From: Planctomycetota bacterium
GTDB taxonomy: Bacteria > Planctomycetota > Phycisphaerae > Sedimentisphaerales > Anaerobacaceae
Length of the DNA stretch: 37,026 nt
Assembly (NCBI GenBank): GCA_022566315.1
Contig: JADFJC010000023.1
Coordinates: 1-37,026 of the forward strand
Direction of reading: 5' to 3'
Part shown: positions 15,519-23,976 of the stretch, piece by piece
Layout of the letters: every line of letters begins with the position of its first letter
How positions within the stretch are numbered: the first letter of the stretch is position 1
Made by a program: the position numbers and the translations under genes
The notes under the pieces: model-generated
What the model was told of the DNA's origin: nothing
Database searches by the model: none
Seen by the model: the letters and a program-made list of their open reading frames with translations, nothing else

Positions 15519-16544
15519 CTACTTTTTCTTTTTGTTATCTTCCTTGTTAGTTATAGACTTTCCGGTTTTTGCGTTTCTACCAGCTTTAGAACCGGCACTT
15601 CTTTTTTTATCCCTCATATATAAACTTGCATGAAGCTGTGTAGGAGTTCGGTATAAGCTATACTTCTTTGATTGCCTAAAGGATTCTCTCCCATATCGAA
15701 TCCCTTCAACAATAATCCCTAACAATAATTTTATCAAACGGTCAAGCTCAGTTCCACTTTTATAATCCGCCTGAGCAATAAAATCCACTCTTTCGGCTTC
15801 CAATAACTGCTTGCATATCTGCTTACCCCGAGAGCTGTAAGGCTTATAAACGGCAATAGCAGACCCACCATTTTTTCTAATTACCGTCATACATGGAACA
15901 TCTGTCAGCCCATCGCCAATATACAGGATGTTCTGAAAAGGTATGGGCCGCAGATGCATAGGCATATGAAGATTAATGTTTTCATTCAAGTTCTCTTTCC
16001 CTTTATTAATTCTGAAAATGAACTGGGTTTTTAGTGTGTCATTCACTACTACATTTGGGAAAGTTGCTGCTCCATACTCGTTGTAATAATATTCTGAAGC
16101 AAATACTTTATAAAAATACTTAGCTATACTCGTTCCTGAGATTATCTCTTTTAAGCCCGCTGAAATTACGTAATGCCTGACTTCTATACCGCTACCAAAT
16201 TGCTTTTTAATATAGTCATTTATTCGTTTAAAATAAGTTTGAACACCCGGGAAATAATTGATATTTTTCGCCAATTTTCTCAGCATCTCAGCAGTAACTG
16301 GAAAATGTCTGGATTTGGATTTTTCAAGCATCAAACGCATATAGGCTACAATTCCTTCCCCATTCGTTTGCGCAGACTCCTGATTTACCTGCTTCCAAAA
16401 CTTCTTTCCGTCCTTGATACCGATTTCCGGCAAGACGGTGTATTCCTGCATTGGCTGGGGAGTCAGCGTTCCATCAAAATCATAAACTATTGCGATAATG
16501 TTATGCTTAAATTCTTCGCTCACACTTACTACCCATAGCGTCAT
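15519..16544 (-). CDS. HAD-like phosphatase
   Basis: Contains the HAD nucleophile motif YDFDGTLTP near residue 20, a Ser motif VISAGLKEII, a Lys further on and the acidic motif YIGDGLTDVPCM, so it should hydrolyse a phosphate ester in the cytoplasm. Substrate unknown. The frame is open to GTG 16583, but a promoter at 16573-16602 would start transcripts near 16566, so ATG 16544 (341 residues) or GTG 16523 is more likely. The C-terminus is a Lys/Ser-rich tail (KKRSAGSKAG...KEDNKKKK) with no fold. The coding sequence looks richer in A/T than its neighbours, which may hint at recent acquisition. It converges on the HIT gene with a three-base gap. Confidence 0.82.
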   Translation of the reverse strand: MTLWVVSVSEEFKHNIIAIVYDFDGTLTPQPMQEYTVLPEIGIKDGKKFWKQVNQESAQTNGEGIVAYMRLMLEKSKSRHFPVTAEMLRKLAKNINYFPGVQTYFKRINDYIKKQFGSGIEVRHYVISAGLKEIISGTSIAKYFYKVFASEYYYNEYGAATFPNVVVNDTLKTQFIFRINKGKENLNENINLHMPMHLRPIPFQNILYIGDGLTDVPCMTVIRKNGGSAIAVYKPYSSRGKQICKQLLEAERVDFIAQADYKSGTELDRLIKLLLGIIVEGIRYGRESFRQSKKYSLYRTPTQLHASLYMRDKKRSAGSKAGRNAKTGKSITNKEDNKKKK

Positions 16545-16572
16545 CGGGGAATGTAATAGTTCTGAAAAACGA

Positions 16573-16602
16573 ATAGTATCCACTTTGGGGCTGGTTTGTC
16601 AA
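16573..16602 (-). promoter_or_regulatory. Sigma-70-type promoter for the HAD gene
   Basis: Minus strand: TTGACA (16602-16597), 18 bases, TACTAT (16578-16573). It places the RNA start near 16566, just upstream of the ATG at 16544. Confidence 0.55.
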
Positions 16603-16769
16603 ATGCCATTTTTCAAAAAAGCAGCAGCTTTTCGACGAAATCCAGCCGGAACCATTGGACACAGATTGACAGTGTCTTTTTTGACACGGATTAACACTGA
16701 TTGACACTGTATTGAAATAGCCGCGAAAAGGCACAAAAGACACGAAAAAGAATTAACCACGGATTGCTA

Positions 16770-16880
16770 TCGTATCTCGTGAAGCGTGAAGCGTATCTCG
16801 CCTGTGGATTCCTGCTGGAGTTTACCCCGCACAGAGTTTACCCCGCACCGTGATGCGGGGATGCGGGGCAGGAATGACAA
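16770..16880 (+). repeat. Composite dispersed repeat, copy 1
   Basis: tcgtatctcgtgaagcgtga ... cctgtggattcctgctggag ... gcaggaatgacaa. An inverted copy is at 34512-34606. This copy has an extra internal duplication of the 16-base unit agtttaccccgcacag. The core is again an ATTCC...GGAAT palindrome. Confidence 0.85.
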
Positions 16881-16940
16881 GCATCCAGCAACCCTGTCCC
16901 GGCGCGCCGGGACCCGGGGTCAAGAATCGCAAAATTCCTC

Positions 16941-16969
16941 TTGCAGATTTGGGCTTTGGTCAATATAGT
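16941..16969 (+). promoter_or_regulatory. Probable carB promoter
   Basis: TTGCAG (16941-16946), 17 bases, TATAGT (16964-16969), 110 bases upstream of the carB ATG, in the only non-repeat part of the gap. Confidence 0.45.
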
Positions 16970-17078
16970 GTTCAGGATTCCTTTATGCACCAAGTCGCTA
17001 AATGGGAAATCAGTGTGGGTATATTTGGACGTATTGGTACCGCAGGCAGCGTGAGTCTGCGAAAATTAGTAAAACGTA

Positions 17079-20000
17079 ATGCCAAAAGATAAATCAATAA
17101 AGAAAATACTGCTTATCGGTTCCGGCCCGATTGTTATAGGCCAGGCCTGTGAATTTGATTATTCCGGTGCCCAGGCGTGCAAAGTTCTCAGAAAAGTCGG
17201 CTACAAGGTAATTCTTGTAAACAGCAATCCCGCTACGATAATGACCGACCCCGAAATGGCGGACAGAACGTACATTGAGCCCATCACGCCCGAGATTGTC
17301 ACCAAGATAATTGCCAGAGAAAGGCCCGACAGCCTCCTGCCCACATTAGGGGGACAGACCGGCCTGAACATCGCTGTAGCATTGGCCGAGAACGGCGTAT
17401 TGAAAAAGTATAATGTCCGGATGTTAGGCGCGAATCTGAAGGCCATCAAAAAGGCCGAGGAAAGAGACCGCTTCAAGAAGGTAATGGCCGAGTGCGGGCT
17501 TGAAGTCCCTAAAAGCGGATGCGCTCATTCCTGGGAAGAAGCAAAAAAAATTGTCGAATACATCGGGTACCCGGCTATTATCCGTCCTTCATATACATTA
17601 GGCGGTACGGGCGGAAACGTCGCATATAACGCCGAGGAGTATGACGAATATATACACTGGGGCCTGAACCTAAGTCCCAAAAGTCAGGTCCTTATCGAAG
17701 AATCTGTTATCGGGTGGAAGGAATATGAGCTTGAGGTGATGAGGGACAAAAAGGACAACGTTGTTATTGTCTGCTCCATCGAAAACCTCGACCCTATGGG
17801 TATTCACACAGGCGACAGCATCACGGTTGCCCCTGCCCAGACGCTTACCGATAAAGAATATCAGATAATGCGCGACGCGGCTCTTAAAATCATAAGAGCT
17901 ATCGGCGTGGAAACCGGCGGCTCGAACATACAATTCGCCGTCAATCCCGCCAACGGCAGGCTTTATGTAATTGAGATGAACCCGAGGGTTTCGCGAAGTT
18001 CGGCTCTTGCTTCCAAGGCGACCGGATTTCCCATCGCAAAGATTGCTTCACTGCTGGCGGTAGGTTTCACCCTCGATGAGATTCCCAACGACATTACCAA
18101 AAAGACTCCCGCTTGTTTTGAGCCGACCATCGATTATTGCGTTGTGAAGTGGCCTCGCTTCACGTTTGAAAAATTCCCGAATACCGACCCCCTGCTGACC
18201 ATACAGATGAAATCGGTCGGCGAAGCAATGGCCATCGGAAGAACGTTCAAGGAGGCGCTGCAAAAGGCCATCAGGTCTCTCGAAATTGACCGTCATTCGC
18301 TCGATAACCGGCATATCAGCGGTTCTTTTTCTACATTTGAGCTGAAGAAAAAGCTCAGAACAAACTGCTGGGACAAAATCTGGTATGTCGCTGAGGCCAT
18401 ACGCAGGAAACTATCAGTTGAGGAAATCTTCAACCTTACAAAGATAGACCCCTGGTTCCTCAATAACATAAAGGATATCGTAAAACTCGAAGCAAAAATA
18501 AAACGGAAGGCAGTCCACAGGATGCCTTGCGGCAAATACAGAAAATCGAAGGCAGAAGGCAGAAGTCAGTGTCAGTCAGTGTTACAGTCAGTGTCAGTCA
18601 GTGTTTTGAGAAAGGCCAAGCAGTATGGTTTCAGTGACAAGTACCTGGCATCTATATTAGGCGTAGAAGAGCAGAAGCTGCGCAAACACCGCCAGGCCCT
18701 CGGCATAAATGTTGTTTACAAGACTGTTGATACCTGTGGCGCCGAATTCGAAGCGACTACTCCATATCTTTATTCGACTTTTGAGGCTGAATGCGAAGCG
18801 AATCCTACTAACAAAAGGAAGGTCATCATCCTTGGCGGCGGCCCCAACCGTATAGGCCAGGGTATTGAGTTTGATTACTGCTGCGTCCACGCTGCGTTTG
18901 CACTGAGAGAAATCGGCATCGAATCGATAATGGTAAACTGCAATCCCGAGACGGTCAGTACCGATTACGATACTTCGGACCGGCTTTACTTTGAACCGCT
19001 TACGTTTGAAGATGTTATCTCTATCGTCGAAAAGGAAAATCCCGACGGCGTAATCGTGCAGTTCGGCGGTCAGACGCCGTTAAAATTAGCGGTGCCGCTC
19101 GAAAAAGCCGGAGTAAAGATAATAGGCACTTCGCCCGACAGCATTGACCGTGCCGAAGACCGAAAGCGCTTCAACAAGCTCGTCGAAAAACTCAAACTTC
19201 GCCAGCCTTACAGCGGCACGGCAACAACCTATGCTCAGGCGGTCAAAATAGCAAACAAGTTAGGTTTTCCACTGCTGATTCGCCCTTCATTTGTTCTTGG
19301 GGGTAGGGCAATGCAGATTGTTTATGACCAGCAGGAATTAAAGGCCTGTGTTGAAGAAGCGATTGAGGTCTCAGGCAAGCATCCGATTTTGATTGATAAG
19401 TTCCTTAACGATGCTACGGAATTAGACGTCGATGCCATCAGTGACGGCAAAAGAGTTGTAATCGGCGGAATTATGGAGCATATCGAAGAAGCCGGTGTCC
19501 ACTCCGGTGATAGTGCCTGCTCACTGCCGCCGATATCGATAAGCAAAAAGATCCTGGCCGAGATTAAAAGACAGGCAAAACTCCTTGCCCTGGAATTAAA
19601 AGTCAAGGGCCTTATAAACATCCAGTTCGCTGTCAAGGACAATAAGATCTATATTCTGGAGGTCAATCCACGTGCATCCCGAACCATTCCGTTTGTGAGC
19701 AAAACTATCGGCGTACCTCTGGCTAAACTTGCGGCTAAGATAATGACTGGAATGACATTGGATGAGCTGAATTTCACGAAGCAAGTTCAGCCCAGCCACT
19801 TTGCCGTGAAAGAAGCGGTATTTCCATTCTTGAAATTCCCCGGCATAGACACACTGCTCGGCCCGGAGATGCTTTCGACCGGCGAAGTGATGGGCATCTC
19901 CGACGACTTCGGCATGGCGTTCGCAAAATCACAAATAGCGGCGGGAAATACTCTGCCGACTTCAGGCAATGTACTTTTCAGCGTCAAAGACAGCGACAAG

Positions 20001-20414
20001 CCGAGAGCGGTAGAAGTTGCTCGCAAGCTCCATTCGATGGGCTTTAAGATTATCGCTACGAAGGGCACGTGCATTGCGTTTATCAACCACAACATTCCTT
20101 CGCAGTTCGTATTGAAAATCACCGAAGGTCGGCCCAACATAGTAGATTCTATAATAAATGGTGAAATAGATTTAATTATAAATACCACGCTCGGCAAGCA
20201 GTCGATAAGGAATTCCTTTTCGATAAGAAGAAGTGCCCTCGACAGACAGGTCCCATACGTAACAACAATAAGGGGCGCTGTCGCAGTCGCAAAGGCCATC
20301 GAGGCGCTCAAACAAAGAAAAGTCGGCGTCAAGCCCATTCAGTTATACTATCGAGGACAGAAGACAGAGGTCAGAAGACAGAAGACAGACGTCAGAAGAC
20401 GGAGGACAGAGTGA
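17079..20414 (+). CDS. carB: Carbamoyl-phosphate synthase large subunit
   Basis: Makes carbamoyl phosphate for pyrimidine and arginine synthesis from bicarbonate, ammonia and two ATP, in the cytoplasm with CarA. Both ATP-grasp halves are complete: [22 protein letters not shown] and [12 protein letters not shown] in the first, [20 protein letters not shown] and [16 protein letters not shown] in the second, then the allosteric MGS-like C-terminal domain. At 1111 residues it is longer than the usual 1060-1080. About 20 residues (491-509, around [16 protein letters not shown]) in the linker between halves come from a CAGTGTCAGT-type tandem repeat. The last 20 residues ([18 protein letters not shown]...) come from an ACAGAAGACAGAGG-type repeat. 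The stop overlaps the carA start by four bases. Confidence 0.97.
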   Translation: MPKDKSIKKILLIGSGPIVIGQACEFDYSGAQACKVLRKVGYKVILVNSNPATIMTDPEMADRTYIEPITPEIVTKIIARERPDSLLPTLGGQTGLNIAVALAENGVLKKYNVRMLGANLKAIKKAEERDRFKKVMAECGLEVPKSGCAHSWEEAKKIVEYIGYPAIIRPSYTLGGTGGNVAYNAEEYDEYIHWGLNLSPKSQVLIEESVIGWKEYELEVMRDKKDNVVIVCSIENLDPMGIHTGDSITVAPAQTLTDKEYQIMRDAALKIIRAIGVETGGSNIQFAVNPANGRLYVIEMNPRVSRSSALASKATGFPIAKIASLLAVGFTLDEIPNDITKKTPACFEPTIDYCVVKWPRFTFEKFPNTDPLLTIQMKSVGEAMAIGRTFKEALQKAIRSLEIDRHSLDNRHISGSFSTFELKKKLRTNCWDKIWYVAEAIRRKLSVEEIFNLTKIDPWFLNNIKDIVKLEAKIKRKAVHRMPCGKYRKSKAEGRSQCQSVLQSVSVSVLRKAKQYGFSDKYLASILGVEEQKLRKHRQALGINVVYKTVDTCGAEFEATTPYLYSTFEAECEANPTNKRKVIILGGGPNRIGQGIEFDYCCVHAAFALREIGIESIMVNCNPETVSTDYDTSDRLYFEPLTFEDVISIVEKENPDGVIVQFGGQTPLKLAVPLEKAGVKIIGTSPDSIDRAEDRKRFNKLVEKLKLRQPYSGTATTYAQAVKIANKLGFPLLIRPSFVLGGRAMQIVYDQQELKACVEEAIEVSGKHPILIDKFLNDATELDVDAISDGKRVVIGGIMEHIEEAGVHSGDSACSLPPISISKKILAEIKRQAKLLALELKVKGLINIQFAVKDNKIYILEVNPRASRTIPFVSKTIGVPLAKLAAKIMTGMTLDELNFTKQVQPSHFAVKEAVFPFLKFPGIDTLLGPEMLSTGEVMGISDDFGMAFAKSQIAAGNTLPTSGNVLFSVKDSDKPRAVEVARKLHSMGFKIIATKGTCIAFINHNIPSQFVLKITEGRPNIVDSIINGEIDLIINTTLGKQSIRNSFSIRRSALDRQVPYVTTIRGAVAVAKAIEALKQRKVGVKPIQLYYRGQKTEVRRQKTDVRRRRTE
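18551..18604. repeat. In-frame tandem repeat inside carB
   Basis: ggcagaaggcagaagtcagt followed by gtcagtcagtgttacagtca and gtgtcagtcagtg: short overlapping units of cagtgt/cagtcagtgt. It is translated in frame in the CarB linker. Related tracts (cagtgttggtcagtgttaatc) form the recO start region at about 22490-22540. Confidence 0.85.
20352..20410. repeat. ACAGAAGACAGAGG-type repeat at the carB-carA junction
   Basis: Four to five units of about 14 bases (acagaagacagaggtcagaa...) code for the CarB tail [15 protein letters not shown]. The last unit contains GGAGG five bases before the carA GTG, so it also acts as that gene's ribosome site. The complement of the same repeat lies at about 22568-22650, at the end of the corC-like gene. 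Confidence 0.85.
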
Positions 20415-21526
20415 AAGCTATTCTGTTACTGGAAGACGGAACCGTTTTTGAAGGCACTTCTTTTGGCGCCAAAGGCCAAAAGTGCGGAGAAGTTGTTTTC
20501 AATACAAGTATGACCGGCTATCAGGAGATACTGACCGACCCATCTTACCACGAGCAGATTATCACAATGACGTATCCCCTCATAGGTAACTACGGAACGA
20601 ATAAAGCCGATTGGGAATCGAGAAAAATCTTCGCAGGCGGTCTTATTGTTAAGGAAAACTGCAATTATCCGAGTAACTGGCGAAATACACAATCGCTCGG
20701 CGATTATCTCAAAGCCAATAACATTGTCGGCCTTGAAGGCATTGATACCAGGGCACTTGTAAAGCACATCCGAATCGCAGGAGCGATGAAAGGAATCATT
20801 TCCTCCACCGAATTCGGCGTCACGAATCTGAAGAAAAAACTGCAAAAGTATCCCGGCCTTGTGGGAAGGGACATAGTCAAAAACGTAACCGTCAAAAAAC
20901 CTTACCGTTGGAATAAAGGCGTAATTGACGTATTAAGCAGCCGGGAAATCAAACCTCCAAAAAAATACAAGGTTGTGGCTTTTGATTATGGTATGAAGCA
21001 GAATATTCTTCGACTGCTTTGTTCGCACGGCTGTGATGTTTACGTTGTGCCGGCGGCGACGTCAGCCAAAGAGGTTCTGGCGCAAAAGCCCGATGGGGTA
21101 TTTTTAAGCAACGGCCCGGGCGACCCGGCGCCTGTAAGCTATGCAATCCAAACCATCAGGGAACTTCTTGGCAAAGTGCCTATCTTCGGGATTTGTCTTG
21201 GCCATCAGATTCTTGCCCTTGCTCTCGGAGCAAAAACATACAAGCTCAAATTCGGGCATAGAGGGGCAAATCATCCTGTTAAGAATCTCAAGACGGGAAA
21301 GATTGAGATAACCTGCCAGAATCATGGTTTCTGTGTTGATATGGATTCGTTAAATAATAAAGAGGTTGAGCTGACACATTTGAACCTAAACGATAATACA
21401 AATGAAGGAATTCGCTGCGAAGCCAAGTCCGCTTTTTCCGTCCAGTATCATCCGGAAGCTTCACCCGGCCCTCATGATTCGAATTATCTATTCGAAGATT
21501 TTATAAAGTTAATGGACAAATTCTAA
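20411..21526 (+). CDS. carA: Carbamoyl-phosphate synthase small subunit
   Basis: Glutaminase subunit that feeds ammonia to CarB. 371 residues: the N-terminal domain starts [18 protein letters not shown] with [17 protein letters not shown] and [15 protein letters not shown]; the C-terminal class I amidotransferase domain has the nucleophile in [15 protein letters not shown] and the catalytic His/Glu in [13 protein letters not shown]. Start GTG 20411 overlaps the carB stop (GTGA) and is preceded by GGAGG, so the genes are translationally coupled. The order carB-carA is the reverse of the common carAB. Downstream lies a repeat-bearing gap before convergent recO. Confidence 0.97.
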   Translation: MKAILLLEDGTVFEGTSFGAKGQKCGEVVFNTSMTGYQEILTDPSYHEQIITMTYPLIGNYGTNKADWESRKIFAGGLIVKENCNYPSNWRNTQSLGDYLKANNIVGLEGIDTRALVKHIRIAGAMKGIISSTEFGVTNLKKKLQKYPGLVGRDIVKNVTVKKPYRWNKGVIDVLSSREIKPPKKYKVVAFDYGMKQNILRLLCSHGCDVYVVPAATSAKEVLAQKPDGVFLSNGPGDPAPVSYAIQTIRELLGKVPIFGICLGHQILALALGAKTYKLKFGHRGANHPVKNLKTGKIEITCQNHGFCVDMDSLNNKEVELTHLNLNDNTNEGIRCEAKSAFSVQYHPEASPGPHDSNYLFEDFIKLMDKF

Positions 21527-21550
21527 TATCTGTAAAATTCCACGTTACCA

Positions 21551-21652
21551 AAACAGAGCCGGAAGCGTAAGCGCCTGGTCGAAAACCGTCAATTTTTTCT
21601 TGGAAAATCGGCTTTTGCAGTGTAAGGTTTGCAGGAGATTAGAGAGCAATTA
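21551..21652 (+). repeat. Dispersed repeat segments shared with 34.3-34.7 kb
   Basis: acagagccggaagcgtaagc (about 21553) and ttttcttggaaaatcggctt...gcagtgtaaggtttgca (about 21592-21633) both recur, in the same order and orientation but further apart, at about 34309 and 34614-34655. They fill the carA-recO gap together with gaattgagaattgagaa (about 21694-21710). Confidence 0.7.
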
Positions 21653-21736
21653 AGCTAGGGACAGTCACCTATTAATGGCTGGGGCAAGTTTAGAATTGAG
21701 AATTGAGAAGGGCAGAATTAAGCCCTTCGACTCCGT

Positions 21737-22501
21737 TCAGGGTGAAGAGGTCAGGACATATTTTGCCATTTTTGGTTTGTGGCCGAGAAGCTCGGTGAAG
21801 TGGTGAACTAAAACCGTCTCAATTTCATTCAGCGTTTTTTCCTGTGATTCGGCTAACAGTTTCAGATTGCTCAGACAATTGGCCGCCGTTTGGGTCAACC
21901 TGACCTTGTCCGGGAAACTCGCTTCGCAATCTCTGCAAATCAAGCCGTTGGCGGAGCTGCTGAAGTAAACTCGATGCTCGATGTTCGATACTCGATGCTC
22001 GTATCTCGTTTTGCAATTCACACAGTAACTTAGAATCGGCTGTAGGCCGACCTCTTTCAGCAGCCCTAACTGGAATAATATCAATAATGCCAACATCTGG
22101 TGTTTGTTTTTGTTCTCCTGGGCGTTTTGTAAGAACTGCAAAAAGTCATCGAAAAGTTGTGGGTGTGGGTCGTAGTCGTGGGTAAATTTATTCAACAATT
22201 CGGTACTGAAAAGACAGCAGTTCAAGGTAAAAAGGTTATTGCTAAGGCCGGTAAAACCCGCACCCCCGCAGGCTGATTCGAATTCAGTCAAAGTGGCGAG
22301 TTTTTCTTTGTTTGAATCGAAAAAAACAATTTTACCATACGAGAATATTTCGATAGGGCCGTCGAATGCCGATTTAGGCCGTTTCGAGCCTTTGGCGATG
22401 GCGCTGATTTTGCCGGCTGCCCTGGCAAAAAATGTTACTATCTGAGACGTCTCGGAATAATCTACAGCGCGTATGCAAATAGCTGTATCTTTGATTAACA
22501 C
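21737..22501 (-). CDS. recO: DNA repair protein RecO
   Basis: Recombination mediator that loads RecA in the RecFOR route. 254 residues: OB-fold start KDTAICIRAVDYSETSQIVTFF...GKISAIAKGSKRPKSAF, a helical middle, and a zinc ribbon with CVNC and CRDC. The loop between the two Cys pairs carries RYEHRVSNIEHR (about 165-177), read from the tandem repeat at 21971-22008. The start GTG and first codons lie in another repeat (gtcagtgttaatc), and the last codons TSSP plus stop come from the REP-like cttcgactccgttcagggtgaa. It is last in a long minus-strand gene row, in the neighbourhood (ybeY, corC, phoH) where recO is often found. Confidence 0.93.
   Translation of the reverse strand: MLIKDTAICIRAVDYSETSQIVTFFARAAGKISAIAKGSKRPKSAFDGPIEIFSYGKIVFFDSNKEKLATLTEFESACGGAGFTGLSNNLFTLNCCLFSTELLNKFTHDYDPHPQLFDDFLQFLQNAQENKNKHQMLALLILFQLGLLKEVGLQPILSYCVNCKTRYEHRVSNIEHRVYFSSSANGLICRDCEASFPDKVRLTQTAANCLSNLKLLAESQEKTLNEIETVLVHHFTELLGHKPKMAKYVLTSSP
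21971..22008. repeat. tcgatgctcgatgttcgata-type tandem repeat inside recO
   Basis: Units of about 10-13 bases (ctcgatgctcgatgttcgat, actcgatgctcgtatctcg) are in frame within the RecO zinc ribbon. Related non-coding tracts are at about 33469-33488 and 34483-34510. Confidence 0.85.
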
Positions 22502-22652
22502 TGACCAACACTGACTTTAACACGGATTAACACTGACCCCCACCGCAGGAGTGGGGGCTAAACACTGCGCCCTCTGTCCTCTGTTATCTGTCTTCTGTTA
22601 TCTGTCTTCTGTCCTCTGTCTTCTGTCCTCTGTTATCTGTCTTCTGTCTTCT
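22502..22652. repeat. Double repeat tract forming the corC-recO junction
   Basis: 22490-22540 is cacggattaacactgac-type repeat holding the recO start. 22568-22652 is a run of about six ctgtcttctgtcctctgtta-type units. The minus-strand corC-like gene ends inside it, giving the tail KIQKTEDR. Essentially the whole intergenic space is repeat. Confidence 0.85.
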
Positions 22653-23949
22653 GGATTTTGATGCACTTTATCCTTCTGGCCTCAGCCGAGGTGATAGTGA
22701 ACTTAAGATTTTCGTAATCGAAGTTTTCTCCTGTCTTTGGAATATAACCAAGACGCGAAAAGACAAAGCCGCCTATGGTCTCGTAATCTTCATCTTCGGG
22801 CAGATTCAATTCGAACTGGTCATTGATATCGTCGATGTATGTTCTTGCGTCGGCTTCAATGGTGTTTTGGTCTATTTTCTTTATCGGTTCGGGCGGTGTC
22901 TCTTCATATTCGTCGGTTATTTCGCCGACAAGCTCTTCGAGAATATCCTCTAAGGTAACGACCCCGGCCGTTCCGCCATATTCATCTAACACTACAGCTA
23001 TATGCAGTTTTTGATTTTGAAATTCGTGCAGCAGCGATCGCAGCGGCTTACTTTCAGGGACAAAATAAGCCTTTCTTATTTTATCACGTAACTTGAACTC
23101 TGTGCACGTTTTGCCAATCTCGGCCAGCAGGTCTTTTGCATAGACAAGGCCGATTATGTTATCGATATTCTCTTCATAGACCGGAACGCGCGTATGTCCG
23201 GCCATAGTGATAGTATCCAGAACCTTTTGCAAATCAGAGTTGACTTCGACTGCTACAATATCGGTACGAGGCGTCATAATCTCATCGGCGGTGCTGTTGC
23301 TCAACTCTAAGACATTTTCAATCATCTCCTGCTCTTCTTCATCGAGCACGCCTTCGGTTCTGCGCCGCTCCAGGCCGGTGATAAATTCCTCCTGCTTTTC
23401 TTCCTGTTGTTCTTCAGGGGTTGTTTCAGCTACGCCGGCCAGGCGCCGGACAAAGCCATCGTATAATCTAAAGATATAAAGAACAGGTGCCGCTGCAATC
23501 GCAAATCCCGTCAACAGTTTGTACGTTCGGCTCAGAATTTTTTCACCTGCGTATTTAGCCCAGGCCTGAGGAACTGCCAGACTGAATATCGAAAATATTA
23601 CCATCGCAGCAATAAATATAAGAAGATAGCTGATTACAGTATCGACCGGGTCTTCCGCTGCTCCGGGACCGATGAAAACAGCTACCAACAGCAGTAATAT
23701 ACATATATTCAGGATGAGCCGATATAAATAGCACGTCAAAATCAGCTCTTCAGCCTTTTCTGCCAACTGTTCGGTGAGCTCTTCCGGAGTTGTCTTTTTG
23801 TTTTTTTTCTTGAACGCTTCCTGTAATTTGACGTGCGAGAATGTTCGCAGGGCAATGGCATTGACGGAAAAGAACAATGTACCGCCGGCAAGAAAACAAA
23901 TCAACAACACCGCCAAACCAACAATGCCCACTTCCTGACAACCTTTCAA
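22633..23949 (-). CDS. CorC/HlyC-type CNNM membrane protein with CBS pair
   Basis: 438 residues with the CNNM/DUF21 layout: four membrane segments in the first 170 residues (GIVGLAVLLICFLAGGTLFF, LILNICILLLLVAVFIG, ISYLLIFIAAMVIFSIFSL, LLTGFAIAAAPVLYIF), a CBS pair starting VLDEEEQEMIENVLELSNSTADEIMTPRTDI with TRVPVYEENIDNIIGLVYAKDLL and HIAVVLDEYGGTAGVVTLEDILEELVGEI, and a CorC_HlyC domain near DYETIGGFVFSRLGYIPKTGE. Such proteins are linked to Mg or Co efflux; the substrate here is not known. The start codon is TTG 23949, with no strong ribosome site; a GTG six codons on is possible. The C-terminal KTEDR comes from the ACAGAAGACAGAGG repeat. Confidence 0.9.
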   Translation of the reverse strand: MKGCQEVGIVGLAVLLICFLAGGTLFFSVNAIALRTFSHVKLQEAFKKKNKKTTPEELTEQLAEKAEELILTCYLYRLILNICILLLLVAVFIGPGAAEDPVDTVISYLLIFIAAMVIFSIFSLAVPQAWAKYAGEKILSRTYKLLTGFAIAAAPVLYIFRLYDGFVRRLAGVAETTPEEQQEEKQEEFITGLERRRTEGVLDEEEQEMIENVLELSNSTADEIMTPRTDIVAVEVNSDLQKVLDTITMAGHTRVPVYEENIDNIIGLVYAKDLLAEIGKTCTEFKLRDKIRKAYFVPESKPLRSLLHEFQNQKLHIAVVLDEYGGTAGVVTLEDILEELVGEITDEYEETPPEPIKKIDQNTIEADARTYIDDINDQFELNLPEDEDYETIGGFVFSRLGYIPKTGENFDYENLKFTITSAEARRIKCIKIQKTEDR

Positions 23950-23976
23950 TTACAATCGAGACAGGCTTCGACTTTC

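Larger units (their letters stand above)
16603..17078. other. Repeat-filled gap between the HAD gene and carB
   Basis: No convincing gene in 476 bases. It holds the repeat gacacggattaacactgattgacactg (about 16683-16710), the 111-bp composite repeat at 16770-16880, a palindrome TCCCGGCGCGCCGGGA (about 16897-16912) and the probable carB promoter. The open frame at 16850-17092 reads through these repeats and has no family features. Confidence 0.6.

Noticed and set aside
16545-16583. GTG 16583 as the HAD gene start
   Set aside because: It lies within the -10 to +1 part of a good promoter, so it would be upstream of the transcript start.
16850-17092. 80-residue open frame ahead of carB
   Set aside because: It consists of translated palindromic repeats and the carB promoter region and overlaps the carB start; no family features.
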